Positions 57,064-64,000 of a stretch of 64,000 nucleotides of DNA are shown here, in pieces (within the stretch, counting starts at the first letter, position 1; every line of letters starts with the position of its first letter). Position numbers and translations under genes: made by a program. Location of the stretch: positions 10,463,103 through 10,527,102 of the forward strand of contig NC_087254.1 in assembly GCF_037042905.1 (NCBI RefSeq). Direction: 5' to 3'. The notes under the pieces are model-generated. The model did not search any database and was not told the origin of the DNA. It worked only from the letters and a program-made list of their open reading frames with translations. The stretch is from Lytechinus pictus. Lineage: Eukaryota > Echinodermata > Echinoidea > Temnopleuroida > Toxopneustidae.

Positions 57064-60000
57064 ATGGCTGATGAATTAAGTTTCGGTGAGTTTCTGACCT
57101 CTTGTTTTCCGTTTTTGCTTGTGAATTGTTGTGGTGTGTGAGTAAAATATTGATTTGATTAATGTTGTGAATCAAGAGATCATATATTTGATGTTTGACA
57201 CTCTCTTAGACAGAAAGTCGGTCTTATTTCAGTCAGGATACATACCGGTACTCCGCTGCGCGCTAAAGAGTAAGATTGAGACTTCGTTTGGATTCGCGGC
57301 ATCCCTCCCTCCCTCCGGCCTCCCCGGCCCCAGGTCCAGCCCCCTCCATACGCATCGTCAACGATGCTGTATGATGGGGGGACCTAAAGCCTAAAGGCAA
57401 AAAGCTACGCACTTTGTTTACTAACGATAAAAATGATGCTAATATTAATATTTGAACAAATTATCTTTCAGTTTTGTGGTAAATATGCTAAAGTCTTAAA
57501 GATCCTGGCATTATCGTTTAAATAAAGTCACCACTCCATTCACTGCCGTTTATTTCGTCAGCGGCGGGCTGGGGACTTTCTTCTCCCATTGACTTTACAC
57601 AATGAGCGCACACACCCTGACACACACAAGAAGAGAGGTGACTTTTTTCAGGATAAGGCCAAGATCCTTAACCAAGAAGAAAATATCACAAAATGCAAAA
57701 CTCGCTATTACGAAAATCCCGCATATCCCGCCATGTTTTCAGAGCACCTCTTGATTTCGCTGCCCGATAATATAGAAGGGGTCCTTACTTAACTTATAAA
57801 AGCTACGCACTCGATTTATCATGCCAAAAAATAGCATTTCCTGTGCCTCAATTTCTAAAATATGTTCATATTGTTATAGGATAATATGAAATTAAAGCGA
57901 ATATATATCCAAAATTCCAAACAGTTGTGGTTTTTCTCGAGCCTTGAGGACTCCGTGATAATTTTTAATATTTTTACATATACAGTGTACTTCTTCATCA
58001 CGGAGCCTAGTTGAAAATCTTTTCATACACGCATAAGCGAGACCTATACACCCGGATGGATTTCCCTAGGAAATCCATATTTAGAGGGTGAAATCGGTTT
58101 CTTTTACTTTATTTTATTTATCTAAGTCTAGACCCTTCATACACCTAATGCGTATGAAGGGATAAAAATTATTTCACTATGAATATGAAAAATTAGAGGT
58201 TTCTTACCAGACTGATCTCGTGTAGATCCCTCAAACTATTTGTAAACAACGCATATACAATTGGCTTGACCCTTGAACCACTCCGTTATGACGTACCTTC
58301 GATAAGCGGTTTTACAAAATGCCGTTTTGAAGAACAATTTATGGATAAAATTATTATTTAACAAATAATAAAATTTGAAACATGATAATAAATAATTATT
58401 ATAATAATTCGATAAGCGGTTTTACAAAAAGCGGTTTTGAAGAACAATTTATGGATAAAATTATTATTTAACAAATAATAAAATTTGAAACATGATAATA
58501 AATAATTATTATAATAATTATTTATAATCACGTTTTAAATTTTGATATTTGTTAAATAATAATTGTTATTGCACCCTTCTCTCTGTAGTTATGGCGTCGA
58601 TAAAGCTCCACCACTACGAGCTCAATGGCCGTCATCCGTCTGTGTAGGAGAACAATAAAAAATCAGAAAATGTTGAAAAACTCCTCCGAAACAGCGGATT
58701 TATCAGTCTAATCCTGATCTGTTTGTTATCAGAATTCGCTATTTTCCAGCAAAATTTAGCAGTAATTGTAAGTCAGTTTTAAGTGCAACTAGTCTGAATC
58801 AGTTCAAATCAGGACGTGAAAAATTTTGGCACAACCATCCTCTGAAATACAGACCTTACCAAAGATAAGAAAATCAACGAGGGGCACATAAGCACATTGC
58901 TTTACGTCTCCACATCCAAGTAAGTAAGTAATCGAGGAGGGTGCAAAAGCGCACCCTTTCTCCATAGACGCTGTAGTTAAAAGGGCGGTTGTTTGCTCCA
59001 CCATTACAAGCCCAATGGCCGTCATCCGTCTGTGAAGGAGGACAAAGAACAGCGGATTTATCATTCTACATACAAAGTAGAGTCACACAGCTACTAGTAA
59101 TATGGGAGACTCTCTCCAATATGGGTTACAATCTCCCATTAAGGATATCGGAGACTTGCTTTGCAAAAGGACAAAAGAAACAACACCAACAAGAACATGA
59201 TTTTTTCCATCCAAAATTTTGTCTCACTGAGGTCAGAAGCCCATATTTGTTTTGTGTGTGGGTGACAACAAAAATCCTTATCAAAAGCAGGGAAAAAAAT
59301 TAGTTTTTTTTTTTTTGGGGGGGGGGCTCCATTTCCAAGTTTTTGTAAAATTTTGGGGGCTCCATTTCTACCTTTGGGGGGCTACTTTTTGCATTTCGGG
59401 GGCTCTTTTCAAATGCTACTTTTTTTGTATTTTGAGGAATACCTGTTCACTTATTAATGAATTATTACTTATTGTTTAATATTGTATGATTTTTTAAGTT
59501 ATTTTTTTCATGCTCAGAAATTTGGATGTGGATGTGTGTGTGGGTGTGACTGTGAGTTGAACTTGGATATAAATGAATTCAATATCTAATTTCTACTCTG
59601 TCTATTCCAGTACAATAACATGTACTCGGCCATGTAATGAAGGCCCACATACCCTAACTTTTCTTGAAGTTCTTTGAAAACGCAGATCTCCACGAAAATT
59701 GCATTTCTCTGTGGGGGAGTCTAAATTTGGTGAGAATGTATTCATTAATAACTTAAATACCGTACATATATATGACAATGAAGAAATCATCAAACTTTAT
59801 TGGCAGTTTTAAATACTAGTAATATACCCGAAATGTATACTCTGTCTGAAACAGAAAATCACCATCATTGAGGCCTTTACTGAGCGAATTGTCCCCCAGA
59901 GCTCTGGCAGAGAGACAATGCATGCGTGCTGAGCCTCTCGCCGGCCTTGTAAAATAGATGGAGCTTTGTTTGATGATTTATTGTCTGATATTTACCTCAT

Positions 60001-62137
60001 TCCCTAGAAAAATGAAACAAATGATTTTTAAGTTATAATTAACAAATAAGGTAAGTTACTTTGGATGTTAATAGGCCGTTTTGAAAAGCAAAGCCGAAAG
60101 CCGAATGACAACTCACCAATGCGAGGTTACGAGACTATGGGATTTATTTCCTTCGTAATTCGAATTATTTTATCACAGAATTGCGATATCTGTAGGGGAA
60201 AATGTGCATTAGAAATTGCATATGGTGGTAGTCATTATGGACCCCTATACATGCAACTGTTTCCCAACCGTTGCGTCGATTTTTTTTTCATACCATGTGT
60301 ATGGAAAAACGTACAGAAAAAAGACGCAACTTCGGAATTTGAAACTGCTCCTCGCTATTTTCAAGGCTTGTTCATGATTAGAGAGCGGATTTTGGATGAT
60401 TTTTAAATGGTAAGTGGAGCTCGAGCATATGGCGCTCGTGGACCGCTGAGTTGTTATCGCTCGGCAATAATTTCGGGGGCGACATTGAGATTTTATGTCG
60501 CCCCCGAAATTATGATTTTGGGTGATTTCGAGGGCGACTTTAGGCATTTCCGGGGCGAATTTGTTCGCCACCCCCGTAAGTAGACGATGAAAAGGGGTAA
60601 TTTTTCATGAGGAATTTGCTTATCACATTTCCATTTGCCGCCAAGGTAATCCTTTTGCAGCAAATGTAAACAAATTGGTCTCCCGAACTGGAGACTCTCT
60701 GAAATTTGATACCCAAATTATTTACAAAGGTCTCTGATATTGGAGATAATCTCCCACATAGGAGACAGTCTCCCAAATTCACTCCCAAATTTGTCAGTCG
60801 GTGAGCGGGTTGAGCACTAGCACAAGATTTTAATACACGTGTGCGTACGAGGATCATAACTTTATATAGAAAAAGCACATACATAGACCTATCCAGAAAG
60901 CTCCGGCCCGCGTCGCTGATCGATATACCAAGGGCACATACATGAATTGGGCCGAATCTATTTCGCGCATGCGCCATCGGTATATCGATCGGCCAGTTTT
61001 GTTTGCAGTTTTGAAAGCGAGTGAACGAACGCTGCCTTTTTCCCCTTTTTTGAGGGTCTGGCTTCTGCTTCGGGATTCTGCTGTCTGTTAGACGTTCATC
61101 CATGATAGAATTGAGATTTCTTTTTTTTTTCCTTTAATTTTTTTTTGGTACCCCAACCTCAAACGTACCCATGTTAGTATTTGTTACCTGTGGCAGCCTA
61201 TGATTACCTTCTGGGTTAACATAGACCTAGAGGATTAGATCTAGAATTACCTTTTTTGTTATTTTAATGAGAACAAAGTTATAGAAAGTGAAGAATGTTT
61301 TCATCAATCATACCATATTCCTTGAGAATTGTTTAAATAAATTTTGTAATTAAGACAAAATGAACACAAATTTGTGAAGGAAAAATCAAGAAACAGGTGG
61401 GACAACTCGGTCCTGTTTTGAAGGCGGGGCTGATTTGTCCTTTGGTCAGAATTGTCCCTGGTTCTCTGGTTGCTAGGGCTAGTTCTAAGTCAACATTCAT
61501 TTTTAGAGAATTAAGAATTCACCAATATAACGCTTGTTTTGATTGGCTCACGACTGACTGAAGAACTAGTTCCTATCTGCGCAGGTCAACTTTGATGAAT
61601 AATGAGTAATGCAAATAAGCCATTGTGACCTTCCATAATGCAAATTAATATTCATGAACTGAGCATGGTAACACAAATGTGATTGGCTGGCACATTAGTA
61701 TATGCTCAAACTGCATGTGCATAAGTCTTGACGACAAATGGAATCCAGTCTGTTTATAATCAAAATTTGTATTAGACATCACATACATTTCAAGAAACTG
61801 ATTATATTCATAAGAAGTTACTCTACATTCTGGTGCTTTGTTTCCCCCATTAAAAGTGGGATTTAAGCAGTAAAGGAAAAGGGTGTGGCAGCTCATCCTT
61901 TTCCTCATAAACGAAGTTAAGTGTTGTGCGAACCACCACCACCACCACCACCACTACTCCTTCGAAACAGTGAGGTTTTCAGTCTTACATTCTCTCAACC
62001 TTGTATTTTCAGGTTCGGTGCCCCCATACTACCGCGAAGTCTACGACATTGTTTGTCCTGAGCAGGATAGAATTGATCGAGATCTCTTCGTCAAAATCCT
62101 GATCAAGTCGAGCTTACCCAAGAATACCCTAAGCACG
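57064..62137 (+). CDS. EH-like domain protein, 5' part only (possible sorting nexin-8)
   Basis: Two coding exons: 57064-57085 (MADELSF plus one base) and 62013-62137, joined in phase to 49 residues with GT-AG edges (G|GTGAGT, TTTTCAG|G, ACG|GTAAGT). The gene continues past the window; no next exon was found before 64000. Exon 2 encodes GSVPPYYREVYDIVCP, DRIDRDLFVKILIKSS and LPKNTLST, which matches the first helix-loop-helix of an EH/EF-hand-type domain (YY..V......G.I...LF...L..SGLP...L). This looks like the N-terminus I associate with invertebrate SNX8, a PX-BAR endosomal sorting protein, but the PX domain is not in view. The ATG has A at -3 and G at +4. A strong acceptor, TTTTATTTTCAG, ends at 57051, so a 5' UTR intron probably precedes this exon. 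Exons are reliable; the name is tentative. Confidence 0.6.
58299..58518. repeat. 110-bp tandem duplication (EH-like gene intron)
   Basis: Two adjacent copies start TCGATAAGCGGTTTTAC at 58299 and 58409. They differ at only a few sites, for example AAAATGCCG versus AAAAAGCGG. The 3' half, rich in AATAATTATTA, is then partly mirrored by GTTAAATAATAATTGTTAT at about 58550. Confidence 0.9.
58565..59060. repeat. Direct repeats with AATGGCCGTCATCCGTCTGT
   Basis: CTCCACCACTACGAGCTC, AATGGCCGTCATCCGTCTGT and ACAGCGGATTTATCA occur at about 58607-58709 and again at 58997-59063. An inverted GGGTGC/GCACCC hairpin lies at 58939-58958. Confidence 0.6.
60467..60513. repeat. Perfect 19-bp hairpin
   Basis: ATAATTTCGGGGGCGACAT (60467-60485) is exactly complementary to 60495-60513, with a nine-base loop. 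GGGGCGA words recur just downstream (60530-60560), suggesting part of a larger foldback. Confidence 0.9.
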
Positions 62138-62661
62138 GTAAGTGTGTTCCTTTCTTTTCCTTCGAAGAAATGTAGCTCCTTTCTCATAGGGCTCATATGG
62201 TGGCATTCGTGAGTGACATGACCCCGATTCTAATTGTGACAGAGTCAGTAGAGCCCGGGTCTACATTAAAAAAAATATTGAGAACTGAAAACATTAAAAA
62301 ATTAAAAGAAAAACTGTTGATTTAGTCAGATGGTTGTCCAGACACTTCAGCAGATAAAAACATCTTTTGCTCTGGATTTTTTAAAAAAATTGTGCATTAA
62401 TTAGCAAAACTAATATTATCTGATATTTACTTTCAATCGTTAATATGAATTTTGATTGCAAAGTTCCCAAAATAACCGTCTTGTCCAGACAAACAACCTG
62501 TCCAAGAATTAGCACCATTAACATTCGCTATTAAAATCAAGGTTATCAAAGTACCTGGCAGGGCACTATGGTTTATTAGAAAATGACTGCTTGTAAAGAA
62601 AGATCTGAAGATCTGGAAAACCATATCCTGCCTGCTGGCCGGCAGATGGTAAAAACAAAAT

Positions 62662-62940
62662 TTAAAGGGGTACTGCATTTGAAAATAATATGATTTGAAT
62701 TGATAACAAGAAAATTCAGACAAGCAATTTGATCAAAATCATACAAGGAATAACAAAGTTAAGACATTTTAAATATTTGCATTATTTTGGTGAAACAGTG
62801 CATGTCTTCATGAAAGACATGAATATTCATTGAGCAAATTGAACTGGATGTACATGTACATACACTGCTGGACCAATTGGTATAAATGCAGGGGATGTCA
62901 TATCCCTACTTTGTTCTTTTGTATTTAATTGTAAGAAATT
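62662..62940. repeat. Partial TTAA-type MITE beside a full copy
   Basis: TTAAAGGGGTACTGCATTTG followed by AGCAATTTGATCAAAATC, AGGAATAACAAAGTTAAG and TGAATATTCATTG is the left part of a family C-like element. No matching right end was found before the complete copy at 62990. Confidence 0.55.
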
Positions 62941-62989
62941 TAGTTTAGCATTTGGGGCCCTTTCTTTTGTAAACAGCTTTGAGGCACAC

Positions 62990-63600
62990 TTAGAGGGATG
63001 GTCCAGGCTGGAAATATTTATATCTTAATAAATAGTGTAAAATTCACAGAGCAAAATGCTGAAAATTTGATCAAAATCGGATAACTAATAAAAAAGTTAT
63101 TGAATTTTAAATATTTGCATTATTCCGGTGAAACAGTTTTAGGCATGTCTTTATGAATATTCATTGGGTGGGCTGATGATGTCATATCCCCACTTGTTCT
63201 TTTGTATTTTATTATATGAAATTAGGTTTATTCAAAAAATTTCTACCAAGAACTAAAACAATTAGATTGACAACTGATTAAGTGCATAGTTATTTATTGC
63301 CGCAACTTATTTCAATATAATGGAGACACATCATTTACACATGTATGAAAAAATGAAACATTTATGATTTCATGTAATAACATATAAAAAGGAAAGTGGA
63401 GATGTGACATCATCAGCCCACCTAATGAATATTCATGATGATGTGCATATAACTGTTTTCACAAAATATTGATAAACTTAAAAATTTCAATAACTTCCTT
63501 ATTTCTTATCCGATTTTGATGAAATTTTTATCATTTTGCTCTGTGAATTTTACTCTATTTAATTAGATATAAATATGTTCAGCCCAGACCATCCCTTTAA
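62990..63600. mobile_element. TTAA-ended palindromic MITE, family C copy 3
   Basis: Starts TTAGAGGGATGGTCCAGGC and ends GCCCAGACCATCCCTTTAA. Arms are inverted over more than 200 bases: AATGCTGAAAATTTGATC on the left, and GATGAAATTTTTATCATTTT on the right. It lies in the intron after the second EH-like exon. Confidence 0.85.
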
Positions 63601-64000
63601 AGGCAAGCTATGCTCAAATATGGCAATGGCATCATTTTTTTTTTTACATCTTTTGGCATGGGCATGACCCAAATTCCCTTTATGAATGATTATATGCTTA
63701 ATAATCATTAATTTGGTGATTAATTACTGAAAGATAATGTGGGAAATTTATGCTCAATAGCCAGGATTCTGAACTCTCGTTTAACTTCAGTCTGGTCTAA
63801 ATTATGGGAAGCTGAGTGTGAAAAAATGTTTAAACTTGAATGCTTATAAATGTGTTTCCTGGGATGCTTCTCATAGTTTAGTAGTGAAGAAGTCTTGTAA
63901 TGATGATTTCAAGAATTTTTTCACGATTTGAATGCCAAATGTGATGATATGTATGTATTGATAATCTAATTATAGAAATTGTTGTCCTATTTGGCTTCCC
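63601..64000. other. Intron sequence to the window edge
   Basis: No exon recognised. It probably belongs to the intron following 62137 of the EH-like gene. Confidence 0.4.

Noticed and set aside
60540..61103. 187-codon minus-strand open frame
   Set aside because: The longest non-repetitive unexplained frame on the right side. I see no known domain and no splice support, and it overlaps GGGGCGA foldback words and TCTCC repeats. A translated search would be decisive; a hit to a transposase or a conserved protein would reverse this.

Overview
The window is animal nuclear DNA: AT-rich, gene-poor, with small exons between GT-AG introns and a dense load of short foldback DNA transposons, tRNA-derived SINEs, microsatellites and poly-C/poly-G runs. 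Gene architecture and repeat style suggest a marine invertebrate deuterostome, most likely an echinoderm such as a sea urchin. That assignment is inference; no database was searched.

Layout. (1) 1059-10388, minus strand: a complete eight-exon GET4 gene (327 residues), the adaptor of the GET/BAG6 tail-anchored protein pathway; its introns carry SINE and foldback insertions. (2) About 10.4-21.0 kb: a gene desert of inverted-repeat elements, including a 1.34 kb TA-flanked element (10977-12316) and a large foldback cluster with periodic CpG-rich motifs (16.4-19.2 kb). (3) 21063-45646, plus strand: a complete thirteen-exon SLC5-family sodium/solute cotransporter (689 residues), closest by eye to the SGLT4 (SLC5A9) group. 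Its introns hold most of the repeats, including a 69-bp minisatellite split by a 1.2 kb transposon, and a run of ACT triplets. A (GAT)n tract lies in the probable 3' UTR. (4) 50361-52490, minus strand: a long open frame for an extremely Glu/Gln-rich, internally repeated protein with a less repetitive acidic C-terminal part and an unusual basic-aromatic, double-cysteine end. Its 5' end is not resolved. (5) 57064-62137 and beyond, plus strand: the first two coding exons of a gene starting with the first half of an EH-like domain, possibly sorting nexin-8; it runs off the right edge.

The genes do not form a functional unit. GET4 and SNX8 lie in the same human chromosome band (7p22.3), so the pair may be a remnant of ancestral linkage if the SNX8 call holds. 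The most unusual items are the Glu/Gln-rich protein, a set of TTAA-ended palindromic elements of diverged sequence that share a core motif, and the fact that three splice sites of the transporter directly adjoin transposon ends.
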